64,000 nt of DNA from Brachypodius melanocephalos (lineage: Eukaryota > Chordata > Aves > Passeriformes > Pycnonotidae): positions 198,711-262,710 of the forward strand of contig VZSR01000393.1 of NCBI GenBank assembly GCA_013398615.1, written 5' to 3'. The notes beneath the pieces were generated by a model. That model was not told where the DNA came from. It did no database searches and saw nothing but the letters and a program-made list of their open reading frames with translations. Shown here one piece after another: positions 54,601-64,000 of the stretch; the first letter of the stretch is position 1; each line of letters starts with the position of its first letter. The position numbers and the translations under genes were made by a program.

Positions 54601-57320
54601 AATGCAGTCTCCTGAAAATATAGAAATATTGTCCATTGTCTGGCAGTCTGCAGTTCACCTTGTTCCACTGTTCTTTCTGTGGCCCAGTCTGGTTGCAGGA
54701 GGACTGCAGAAGGAGCTGCCTTCCTGCAGGCTCCATGGAAGATTGCTTTTAGGAGGTCTTCTATCTACATATTTTAACTGAATCAATGTACAGGGTTTCT
54801 ATGAAATTAATGCTGCAGAGATGACAAAAACCTGTGTAGATTTCCTTAGCTAGAACCTAGAGGAGCAGAACTGTTGAATTTCACAGAAACCAGCCAATAC
54901 CAAATAATAATAAAAAAATCTTAAACATCAATGAAAGCAGCATGGAAGGTGATTTCATCTAAATCTGAATGGTGGACACATCTTGCATTGTTGGCCTGAT
55001 TTGGGATTTCCAGGAGTTACTTGGCTTTCCTCAGATCAGCGTGACCTTGTCTCCAGCTCTCTGAGGACATGGGAAATGGGAGATCTTTCCTCAAATGCTG
55101 CCAAAGCAACAGGCTGCTCCCTTGTTCCTGGCTTTTCTGTTAACATAAAGGTAGCAGCAAAGAAGTGATTTACTCCATAGGTTCTCTAGATACACCCAGA
55201 CAAATACAACAACCCTTTTCTGAATAAACCAAATTCCAAATATTTGTTGTATTATGGGAACCCAAGGAAATATTATTTTTATATTAAAAATTAAAAATTC
55301 TAAGATGAAGCAGATTCCAAGTTTGTGGGGAAAAATCAAACCGAGTTAAAATCTTACATTCAAGCTTTTCTGTTCATTCCCTCTCCTGACTCCACATGCC
55401 ATAGAAAAGCCTTAGGAGCACAACTTGAAGGATGCTCATGTGCTTTTATAGTCAGTAAAAATAGTTTTGTATATAATTAAGCCTTTTCTGCTTTATGAAA
55501 AGCCTTTTTCTTCATAAGGAAAATATAGCCTAGATAACAGTAATTAGACCTGTCCATGAAAAAAAAGGGACAACTATTACAATGGCTGTAGAAAATCCTG
55601 CATATCTCCAGATTAGGAACAATAGGACAATTCAGCATCAGGCACTGCTGAATTTTCTAATCAGATAAAACCTTAAGCAGTGGTTACATCACTGCAATTC
55701 ATTCATATAGGAGCAGGAAGGTGAAACCTGGGATATGTTTGCACAGAAAAAAGAGGGTTTATTTTTCCTTTTTATGACAACATTAAAGAATTATCTTTGT
55801 TCCTAAACTCCTCAATCTACATACATATTCAAAACTACAAATGAGTAATTCTGTATACTTACATATATAATATTATATAGAAGGTATCTTATTGCTTTCT
55901 ATATTGTATGTATTTAATGTACATTATTCTATTGCAGAATCTTATATTGAGTAATTTTTATATCACAGCATTATCTGATCCTGTGCTGTTCAGGATTAGC
56001 ACTGCAAATATTCTAAAAGCCAAGCTGAAGTTGTCAATGAGAGTTCAATGTCCTTACACTTGGTTTATAAACAAATGTTAATAAACTGAACACATCAATG
56101 CAGCATTAATTGCTCATCTCACTCTTCACTGAATTACATTCTTGTTCCTGCAGCCATGAACAGTTCACTCGCTGGATTTGGATGTCTCAGGTCTCTTTTT
56201 TGAGAAAACAACAGAATTTTAACTGGACTTCAAGACTCCAGTTTTTGTCTGTACTGTGATTAGACATTAGTGGTAGTGAGACTTCAAGCACTGTATTACT
56301 GTTAGTGCTTCCATATGACTGGGAACATTCCGAACCTGGGGGCACAGGGACATTGCGAGTTCCAGACCTCCTGCCCAAGCCTCCAAACAGACTTCTCCCC
56401 TCTCTTGCACGCAACTGGCCCCATGTCTGGTCCAAGGGTTTGGTTGCTCTCTACAGAACTACCTCCCACTCCTGAACCTAGCTTCTAGACATTTCTGCAA
56501 TGTGCTTCAGGGCAGTTTTTACTGCTCTGTAAAACATCTCACATTCATTCTCACAGTGACTGAGGGATGCTGACTCAGAGAAAACCCGACTCAGTAGTGT
56601 TTGCCACAATGTAATCCTGTAGGGAGAATACTGCTTGGCCTAAATATTATTTATATATATATTGAATGTATTATTTTACATATATTGTTAAGTATCACTT
56701 CATTTAATTCTTTCTCAAAATGCAGAACGCATAAATCTATGTGCTGTTCTTTAAAGAACTGGCCTCCTAAAGCAAAGTTCCATGTCAGTAACATCTATAA
56801 GCCTGTATCCACACTACAAAACTGACATTCTCAGCTGAGGCTGCAAACCCCCATCACCGTGTCCTTTTCCTGAGTCTCTCAGCCCACCAAACCCACATAT
56901 TCTGCTGCTTCCCAGTGCCAGTGGGACCTGCCACATGCAGTGCCAGAGCACAGCTGAGCTCTGGTGTCAGCCTTTGTTCCTGATTTCTCAGAATTCATCA
57001 GCCAAAGTGAGATGACCCAGGGTTTTTGTACTTAATTTCACAGCGCCTTCCCCTACCTCCCGTTCTGGGGCCTGCAACGATTGCTTTTCACGCACTTCTT
57101 CCTCAGCCTAGTCCTTGGGAAAGAACAAGTGGCAAAATATTTGCAGGAGACAGACTGGTCACACTGCACCCTGCTGAGGGTTTGCTTGTGGCATTTCTGC
57201 TCCCATTCTAACCAACAGCGAAGGTATCTAGAAGTTTCCATTTTCAATCATCCCAAATCAGCTTGTTTTTCAGCCCAGCTAGTTCAGACCCCCTCATCCA
57301 GAGGATGTCAGTAGGGCAAC
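51630..57320. other. AT-rich noncoding stretch with one CR1 copy
   Basis: No gene recognised. The sequence is AT-rich with short runs of A/T and (TA)n (51738-51750, 55863-55880, 56652-56662). ORFs are short and not protein-like. Confidence 0.35.
53650..53815 (+). mobile_element. CR1 LINE 3' fragment
   Basis: The plus strand follows the CR1 ORF2 end and 3' tail: AAGGTGCCCAGAGAAACAGT, then GTCCAAGGCCAGGCTGGTCA and GGGCTTGGAGCA, then GAAAGGTCTCTTCCAA near 53776-53791. Frame is broken and the copy is truncated at 5'. Confidence 0.7.
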
Positions 57321-57329
57321 GTGCTGGTT

Positions 57330-57710
57330 TTCACCCAGAGAGCAGAGCCCGTGATAAATAATATTCAGAGCTCTGCGAGGATGAGTGTCCTCTACAGCTC
57401 ACAGCCCACAGGCTTCATTATTGCATCGCCCGTAATTCAATTCACCCTTCCTAAAAGGTCTCTTGCTGCACCCAACCCCCACCTCTGAAAACACGTCCCA
57501 CTAATAATTCCCGATTAATGCCGTCAATTACCAACTCTCCCCCAGCCCCTCTCCATCCCCTGATTGGGTTGGAATGAAAGGGAAGCAGCATCTAACCGGG
57601 GAGGAATAGAAGTAGGGTAAAATAGCAATAAAAAGTAATTACATAAAAATGCTAAACATATTACATCTGTTAGTTTGCTGAGCCCAGTGGGCTTGACAAT
57701 TCCAGATTTT
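57330..57710. promoter_or_regulatory. Candidate conserved noncoding element / enhancer
   Basis: Contains CCCGTGATAAATAATATTCA, CATTATTGCATCGCCCGTAA, TTCAATTCACCC, CCACTAATAATTCCCGATTA, ATGCCGTCAATTACCAAC. Same style as the 51.4 kb block. It lies just 3' (on the minus strand) of the 57.8 kb candidate exon. Confidence 0.45.
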
Positions 57711-57810
57711 TGCCTTTGTCCGTGCTCAGACAGACAAGAATAAGAGAAACCGGGAAAGGATCTTTCAATAAGATTATTAAATCAGTGCATGAAAAATAAG
57801 TCGTCATTAC

Positions 57811-57920
57811 ATTGCAAAAGGGAGAGAGAAACTCGATGAAATGTCTTTCTGCAGCTTTGCCTTTGTGATCTGCAAGGTGCTGTGCTCCTGCTTACACTCT
57901 GTTACCCTGGCAACATACTC
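57811..57920 (-). CDS. PMFBP1: Coiled-coil gene (probable PMFBP1) candidate 5' exon
   Basis: On the minus strand CTTTATTTTACAG precedes EYVARVTECKQEHSTLQITK then AKLQKDIS, a convincing coiled-coil frame. The donor is uncertain: AAT|GTAATG at 57805-57810 would give 110 bases, ending in phase 2. The exon enters in phase 0, matching the exit of the 58386 exon. Linked to the 8-10 kb gene only by strand and coil character. Confidence 0.55.
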
Positions 57921-58385
57921 CTGTAAAATAAAGATTATTAAAGCGCATATGATTATTTGGCCGCACAGTGAATGAGGCAGCCGCTTCTGAAATTCCTTAT
58001 CAGAGAAATTCAATTTTAGGCCAAATTGTGTTTTCACTGCCTCTCAGCTTCTCCCTCCCCCCCTGCAATACCAATAAAACCATCATCTCCCCAGCTGTAC
58101 ATGATATTTTGTCACTAACTCTTTCACGCCTTTCCTTTCCCATTCCAGGTTTTATTTTTACTCTGTCAAAGGAGAATGCTCTCCCCAATTTGTAGGCTTT
58201 TATACCTTACAGGTTTTTTTCTGGCAGCTTCATCCTTTTCTCCCCTGCAGCAGCCAGCAGCCTCCTTGCCCACTGTGGCAGCAGGAAGGGACTTTCCCCT
58301 GCAGCCCAGACCGGGGGCCAGCTGGGAGCCCCGGAAGGTGACGGATGAGCACGGAAGGGTCACAACACACAGCTACCCTTCACAC

Positions 58386-58451
58386 CTTGTGGAACCTCAT
58401 CTGCTCTGCGGCTTCCGTGGCCTCTGCTCGCAGCTTATCCCTGGGGAGCTG
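58386..58451 (-). CDS. PMFBP1: Coiled-coil gene (probable PMFBP1) candidate 5' exon
   Basis: On the minus strand GCTGGGCAG is followed by QLPRDKLRAEATEAAEQMRF then HK, with donor AAG|GTGTGA and phase 0 exit. A second acceptor CTCCCCAG would start the exon at 58440. The helix joins in frame with EYVARVTECK of the next exon. The upstream minus-strand sequence toward the CpG-rich gap shows no clear further exon. Confidence 0.5.
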
Positions 58452-58689
58452 CTGCCCAGCCCACGGAGGTCCCGACCAGCTGTTTAGGGTGCCAGTTCTA
58501 TGAGTCACAGCTTCCCCCCGTCCCACTGAGATGCTCCCTGCGTGACAGACAGCCCCTGCCAGGACTGCCAGCACGCCTCAAGCTCAGCGGTACCTCCGCT
58601 GCCCGATGTCACCGCCATCGACACACCCCAGAGCGGCGGCCCCAGGCACGGACACCTGTCCCTTCCCCAGCGCCACCACACGCAGCGCT

Positions 58690-58737
58690 GTGGCTGTGCC
58701 CTGTGCCCTGTGCCCCGTGCCCTGTGCCCCGTGCCGG
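58690..58737. repeat. Heptamer tandem repeat (GTGCCCT/C)n
   Basis: About six copies of GTGCCCT with C/T variation at the last position. It lies beside the sequencing gap in GC-rich DNA. Confidence 0.8.
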
Positions 58738-58765
58738 TCGCGGCTGTGACCGCACAGGGGAGGCG

Positions 58766-58940
58766 CTCGGACACGGTCAGACACAGCCCGGGGCTCGGAC
58801 ACGGTCACANNNNNNNNNNNNNNNNNNNNNNNNNNNNNNNNNNNNNNNNNNNNNNNNNNNNNNNNNNNNNNNNNNNNNNNNNNNNNNNNNNNNNNNNNNN
58901 NNNNNNNNNCGGACACGCTCACACACGGCCCGGCCGCGCG
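58766..58940. repeat. 28-base GC-rich minisatellite interrupted by the assembly gap
   Basis: CTCGGACACGGTCAGACA begins at 58766 and recurs at 58794. After the gap CGGACACGCTCACACACGGC resumes at 58910. The gap therefore probably lies within the array, whose true length is unknown. Confidence 0.7.
58810..58909. other. Assembly gap of exactly 100 N
   Basis: One hundred consecutive N, the conventional placeholder for a gap of unknown size. Translations through it (runs of X) are meaningless. Confidence 0.99.
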
Positions 58941-59449
58941 CGTGCCGCCGGCCCCGGTGTGAGGGGAGCGCGGGCGGGGCCGCCGCGGCGCACCAGGGGG
59001 CGCTGCCGCCCCGCCGCCGCCGCGCGCCGCAGGGCGGTCCCGGAGCGCGCGGGGAGCTCGCGCCGGGCGGGAGCGGCTGAGGGAAGACTGAGGGGCTGCA
59101 CTGAGGGGACCCCTGGTGTGCGGGGACAGCCCTGAGGGGACACCTCCTCTGCGGGGCTCCCCCGCTGCCGGGGCACCTCCGCCCGAGCAGTCCGGCGGTC
59201 TTTAGTGGCTCTTCTTGCCTCTCTACAGTTTAATTAAAAAACAACGGCCCTGTTTTGGCCGTCGGGCTCAGCTGGGAATTAAAAATAAAACAGTGCATCG
59301 CCGAACCACAGCCCAGGCCCGCCCGCACAGCGCAGAGCGGACCCAGGTGTCCACCTGCCCGTCTCCTACACGCTGGGGCTGAGGTCCGAGTTGCAGTAAA
59401 TGAGCCCCGTTCACCAGGCACAAGGGATTCTGCTTCTTCGGGTAGCGTT

Positions 59450-59665
59450 AAAAAACCTCACAGACTCTAGAAAGGAAATGAAATTGCTTCTTTTAATATT
59501 AAATTTGTAATAGTTCCTATTTTTTCTCGATATTTGATGACGGTGAACCAAAGCGACTGACAGCCTTTGTGCAACTCTTCGAGGGCAACCGCAGTGCGGC
59601 GAGGAGGAGTGAAGATTTCTGAAGGCAGAATGGTGAAGATGAAAGCGAGCCTCAGAACTAACATG
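59450..59665. promoter_or_regulatory. Candidate conserved noncoding element
   Basis: AT-rich sequence with retained CpGs: CTTTTAATATTAAATTTG, TTCTCGATATTTGATGACGG, AAGCGACTGACAGCC, CTTCGAGGGCAACCGCAG. Neither frame looks coding. Confidence 0.35.
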
Positions 59666-60784
59666 TGTGCTTTATTTTTTAAAGATGGAACAGAGAGGAG
59701 GCACAATTACCCCAGATTTAGAAGATCTTTGTTCAAGCCCTGACCTACTGAAGCTTCCCATACATTGGCTTCTCCTCCCTATCTTAAAACCAGGTAATAG
59801 CTGTTGCCTACCTGGCGTATAATTGCAAGGATAAGTATCTTGGAGGCTGCTTGGTGCAACAGAAAAAATGCCTAATATTGGCAACACAAGGTACCCCAGA
59901 TCTGGCCTCCAGTTTGCTCATAGTCAGCAGAAGATAACTACGACTAATAACAGGAACAGAATCAGAAAGGCGACCAAAAGGGGATAAGGGATTGTAACAG
60001 AAATAAGTTCACCAAGGTAACATCTGGAAAATTTCCTTTTTATTGGGGTGGGGAGTGATCATCCACTATTCCCTTAATAAACACAGATACATCGCAGGAG
60101 AAACAAAACCAACAAAGCAACACTCGAATCTGAGAAGCAGCACCAGACAGGTTTAGAAAATCCTCACAGAAAACATCATTCCCTGTACCAACCAGGGCAG
60201 CTTCCTGGGCTCATTAGAGAAGTCTTAGTGGTTCCTGAACTCTGTCCTCCCTGGCCAGTCCCCCCGTGTTATCTCTTATGACCATTGCCTGAACTGAAAC
60301 ATCATTTTGGTTACTGAGATCACTTTTGGAGAGTGGTAGAAGCCTTGGTTTCCTCTACAAGAACAATCAAGCTCAGTTTACAATCAATGGTGATTTTGGT
60401 CAGCCCCAAACAACTCAAGTTCTTGTTGTTTTAGAATGTAAAATACACAAAGGTCCCAATTCCCGAGCATTAGTGATTTGAAATAGCTCCTACAAATGAG
60501 CAAAAAAAAGCTTAAGAATAGTTACACCGATCAGAGCAAAGGAACATACATTTTTTTTTTTTGTGCTAGATTATGTGTCTGGGAGCACTTCTGGCTCACC
60601 TGGAGCAAATAACATCAGCAGTCAGTTTCTAGTAGTAAGAAAGTCTTCTATAGACTGGAGAACCCATAGCATGGAAATAAGAGAAACTAAAGGATTTTGG
60701 GGAAAAGGGCAAGTAGTTGAATATAAATACCCTGAGTGCCTTTGTTTCTTATGGCCATGTTTTTAAAAGGACACAGTAAAATTG

Positions 60785-61080
60785 GAGACAGTGCAGAGTC
60801 ATAAAAATTATTTGAGAACTGGAATAGCTGCCTGAGAATGAGACACTTAAGGAGCTCGATCTGTTTAGTTTATTAGAAAGATCAAGAGATGGTTTGATTA
60901 CGATATATAAGTACCTTCAAAGGGAGAAAATACCAGGTCCTAGAGGGCTCTTTAATCCAGCCAAGAAAGGCATAACAAGAACCAATTGCTGGAAGCTGAA
61001 GCCAGACCAGCTTAAATTGGAAATCAGGCACAGTTTTACAGTGAGAATGATTAGACATTAAAAACCCTGCCCTATCAAAG
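60785..61080 (+). mobile_element. Ancient CR1/L3-type LINE relic with 77-codon open frame
   Basis: The plus frame at 60828-61058 is open for 77 codons and reads ENETLKELDLFSLLERSRDG, then GLFNPAKKGITRTNCWKLKP and LKLEIRHSFTVRMIRH. This parallels the CR1 ORF2 C-terminal segment (LRELGLFSLEKRR; NGFKLKEGRFRLDIRK). It is much diverged from the common avian CR1 tails in this window, suggesting an older lineage or an exapted copy. Confidence 0.6.
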
Positions 61081-62662
61081 GAAGGAGGATTTTTCATCTT
61101 TTAATATCTCCAAATCAAGACAGGATGCCTTTCAGTAAAGTAAGCTCGAGTTTTAAAAAAGGCTCAATGCAAGGGTAATTGAGCAATATTTAATGACTTA
61201 TCATAGGCAAGGAGAGCTGCAACATCTTAATTTGGAATGACAGCTCAAAGTTTGGCAGCACATATCTTTGGCAAACAGGTATGCTGCCTGCACTTTCTGA
61301 TGGAAAAGTGCTGACACCTGACTGTTTTTTTGCCTTGGAGAAAGATCAGATGGCAGGTGCCAGTCAGAGATTCAGAGTGTAAAAACTGACACCTGCCTTG
61401 GTGACAGGGCACAAGGGAACCGCCAAACTTGGCATTCATAAGCTGACAAGCCATTACCATGCAGAAGGTTTCCAGGAGCTGAACAGTGCAGCCATGATCT
61501 CAGGTAAGAATCTAAACAAAACCTGCTGTCACAACAGGAGTGCTGACCCCAAAACCTGTGGTGAAGCCAATTGTGGAAAGAGGCTCCATAAACTCTGAAG
61601 TTCTTTAGTGCTGAGCGTGATATAAGACATGGAGCAGTTCCAGAGAAACACTTGGTGCTGGATGCCAAACCAGCTGTCTGCCTCAGCTCTGGCAGCAGCT
61701 GACTCCTGAGAGCAAGCTGCTCAAGGTGAGAACGAGTGGGACCCCTTCCAAGTCTATCACTTAAGCTTATCACCAGATGAGAGCCAGAGTTCTCTGGCAC
61801 AGTGTCAGGCAACCAGAATCAACACTCCTGAGCTTCTGAAGTGAGCCCTGGAGTCTGGGAGCCCTCTGGCCAGGTACCTGGGAGACAGTAGAGTAAGATC
61901 AAAATGTTCTGTCCTCAGTTTCTCTATGCAACCCTCTGGTTCTAGGGACACTCATGGGGTGAAGGAACATGTTACTATGCTATTGTTTATGAAGATCCTT
62001 TGCCACAAGATTCATATGGAACTTCATCTGAGAGAAGCCAAGGCATGACCAAGGCATACTTGCTCGGTGATTGCCCACCTGCATTCACACACAAAGACAA
62101 AACCTGCATCTCTGACATCAAGGGAGAACTTTGAAATACATCTGTGTTATGCCACAGTCTTACGAGTTTGCAATATTTGCTGGGCATGTGACAATTCCTG
62201 TTTCAGGGCTGAAGTGTTCTACACCTTCTAATCCAATTTCGGTTGACTCAGTCAATGGACTTTTCATCATTTCCTTCATATTCCTGTCATGATGGGTCCC
62301 ATAAATCTTGCTAATGGAGGATATTACCTGATATCTGAGATACATTTTCCTTCTTGCATTATGATCACAATACATTTCATTTGCATTCCTTAGGCCCTGT
62401 CCAAAGCAATTCTTCTCCATGGTTTCTGTTTATGCTCTTCATATGCTTGTGGACAAGTAGAACACTCTTCATTTATTTTTGCCAAGTTAAACACCTCTAA
62501 TTCTTTTCATATTTCTTCATAAATCATTACTTCCAGCTCTTAAACACAGTTTTACAAAGAAAAGTTATTCTAGAAATGGTGTTGCCTGGGATCCACATTT
62601 ACTAATCTTCCAGCAACTGTTCCATCATTTTTCTGACTACATGTGCTTGGCACTAATTCTGC

Positions 62663-62688
62663 CTTTTTTTTTTTTCTTTTTTTTTTTT
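62663..62688. repeat. Poly-T tract
   Basis: T12 and T12 runs separated by a single C. Confidence 0.9.
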
Positions 62689-64000
62689 CCTGGGTCCTCT
62701 ACGGAGTGGTATGGGGAAAATTTTAGGCTTGAAGTGTCAACCTTATATATTTTCACATCAGTCAGCTCCTTCTGAATTCACTTCTGCCATGTTGCATGCA
62801 GAAATTAATATAAAAATTATTGAGAAATTTACATCCAGTTTGATGGAATTCTGCAACACTGTCACTGTCACTCTTCTCAAATACAATATAATCCTTAACC
62901 AGAAGTTACTGATAAAAATCTTCTATTTATTTTAGGCACCTACTATGTAGTAAAAAACATGTTTAAAATATGTTAAATATTTCAAATATGTTTAAAAACA
63001 TGTTAAAAATAAAAATATTTATGTTTAAAAATACCTCTCCTGGTAAGTGCAAACTCCGTATTCTTTAATGCAGTGCAGGTACCCTGATGCTTCCCAGGGC
63101 ATTCACATTCCTCTGGCTAAGTAGACATTAGCCCGGTCAAAGATTCACCAGGAGAATAAATCCAGTCTGCTTGATTCAAACTTACAGGAATAACATATCT
63201 TGAACAAAAAGCTATTTTACTTCTTTAGGTACCCAGAGTCATTGACACTTACTAAAAAGACCAGAACAAGCATCCAGGCAGCTCTGTCTTGGAGCAGGAG
63301 GTGCCTCACGACAGACATGCTTCCAAGCGTAGGAACTTTTTAGTGAATATGCTTCACAGATCATGAGCCAGAAAAATTCGGACAATATTTTACTGTGTAC
63401 TGAGCAATACTGACTCCAATCCCTTTTTAGAAAGGAGAAAAAGGAAAAGGTGTTCCTCACATGGATTCTGCAATCCCTCGCTATCTCAGCAGTTTATTAT
63501 CTTCCAAATTAATTCTCAATATTTTGCAAAAAAATACAGGTTAATTTCTTTTACATAAAGGACACATACATGGAACTGGTCTTCTATTTATAGTCCTCCT
63601 TTCCAAGTGTTCTATTAACGTCCCGCATTGTGAAATGTTTCCATTACTCACAGATAGCCTTGTGCTGCTGTGTTTTCCCCTTTGTCAAGGCCCATTTATG
63701 AAATCAGTTCAGGGCTCATCCATTTTAGATTCCTGCGTGACTCTCCTTTTATAATGATTTCTTTATTCTCCCCGCCCCACATACACCATAAGCCATTTCT
63801 TATTTCGTTTTAGAATTTACTCAGCCTTTTTGATTACTCTCTCTCTCTTTACATCGTAAATAATCCTCAATATTCTGATTTTTGCCCTATTTCCTTTCAT
63901 CATTTCAAGTAAAGGCAGCTTTGTACCATCAAATCTTTGAGCTACATCAATCACCTCTTCTGTCTTGTATCTTCCTTTATCAGATGAATTAATTGTGATG

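Larger units (their letters stand above)
7745..58451 (-). other. PMFBP1: Extent of minus-strand coiled-coil gene, probably PMFBP1 (incomplete model)
   Basis: A series of minus-strand exons encodes Gln/Glu/Leu/Lys-rich heptad-like sequence. The 3' cluster lies at 8.0-10.7 kb and candidate 5' exons lie at 21.8, 22.3, 57.8 and 58.4 kb. In mammals the gene tail-to-tail with DHX38 is PMFBP1, a coiled-coil protein of the sperm head-tail coupling apparatus, on the same relative strand and spanning tens of kilobases. I infer orthology from position and protein type, not from residue identity, because I do not remember the avian protein. The recovered exons sum to roughly 480 codons, about half the mammalian length of about 1,000, so other exons are missed or absent. 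Start codon and promoter are unresolved. The 35 kb between the 22.3 and 57.8 kb candidates would be intron, or else the distal exons belong to another gene. Confidence 0.6.
58600..59200. promoter_or_regulatory. CpG island, candidate promoter of the minus-strand gene
   Basis: Very GC- and CpG-rich (for example CGGCCGCGCGCGTGCCGCCG at 58928, and 58970-59070). It lies upstream of the two candidate 5' coiled-coil exons on the minus strand and could be their promoter. No start codon in a convincing frame was found, and the gap hides part of it. It could equally serve a plus-strand transcript. Confidence 0.5.
59670..64000. other. AT-rich noncoding sequence, no gene recognised
   Basis: Background ORFs only. 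Contains a CR1-like relic (separate entry), T-rich tracts at 60551-60562 and 62663-62688, an isolated octamer ATTTGCAT at 62379-62386, and a possibly conserved AT-rich block at 63640-63900. Confidence 0.35.

Overview
The window is vertebrate nuclear DNA, most likely from a bird. It carries a spliced eukaryotic gene with GT-AG introns, compact introns (22 coding exons in 7.6 kb), several fragments of CR1 LINEs of the type that dominates bird and reptile genomes, and a 100-N scaffold gap. The species cannot be named from the sequence alone.

Region by region. (1) 38-7626, plus strand: the last 22 coding exons of DHX38, the DEAH-box splicing helicase PRP16. All exon phases agree, and the exons encode about 972 C-terminal residues and the stop. 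The 5' exons lie left of the window. (2) About 7.75-10.7 kb, minus strand: the 3' exons of a coiled-coil gene lying tail-to-tail with DHX38. By synteny with the mammalian order DHX38-PMFBP1-ZFHX3 this is probably PMFBP1, a sperm head-tail coupling protein in mammals. Four of its exons are phase-compatible and very convincing. Weaker coiled-coil exons on the same strand occur at 10.6, 21.8, 22.3, 57.8 and 58.4 kb. The gene may therefore span about 50 kb, with its 5' end near the GC-rich, gapped sequence at 58.5-59.2 kb. (3) 14.4-14.9 kb: a CpG island with a perfect NRF1-type palindrome and a minisatellite. (4) About 12-64 kb: mostly noncoding DNA with many AT-rich, homeodomain-motif-rich blocks that look like conserved noncoding elements, separated by ordinary sequence, a few CR1 remnants and simple repeats.

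How it fits together. Housekeeping DHX38 and a coiled-coil gene converge and probably overlap at their 3' ends. The long introns of the coiled-coil gene and the flanking desert appear to house enhancers. In mammals the developmental transcription factor gene ZFHX3 lies on that side, so the coiled-coil gene may be a bystander in a regulatory block. That interpretation is inference: conservation could not be measured here. No CRISPR array, operon, tRNA, rRNA or intact mobile element was found, and no new multi-gene biological system is evident. The most interesting material is the noncoding architecture.
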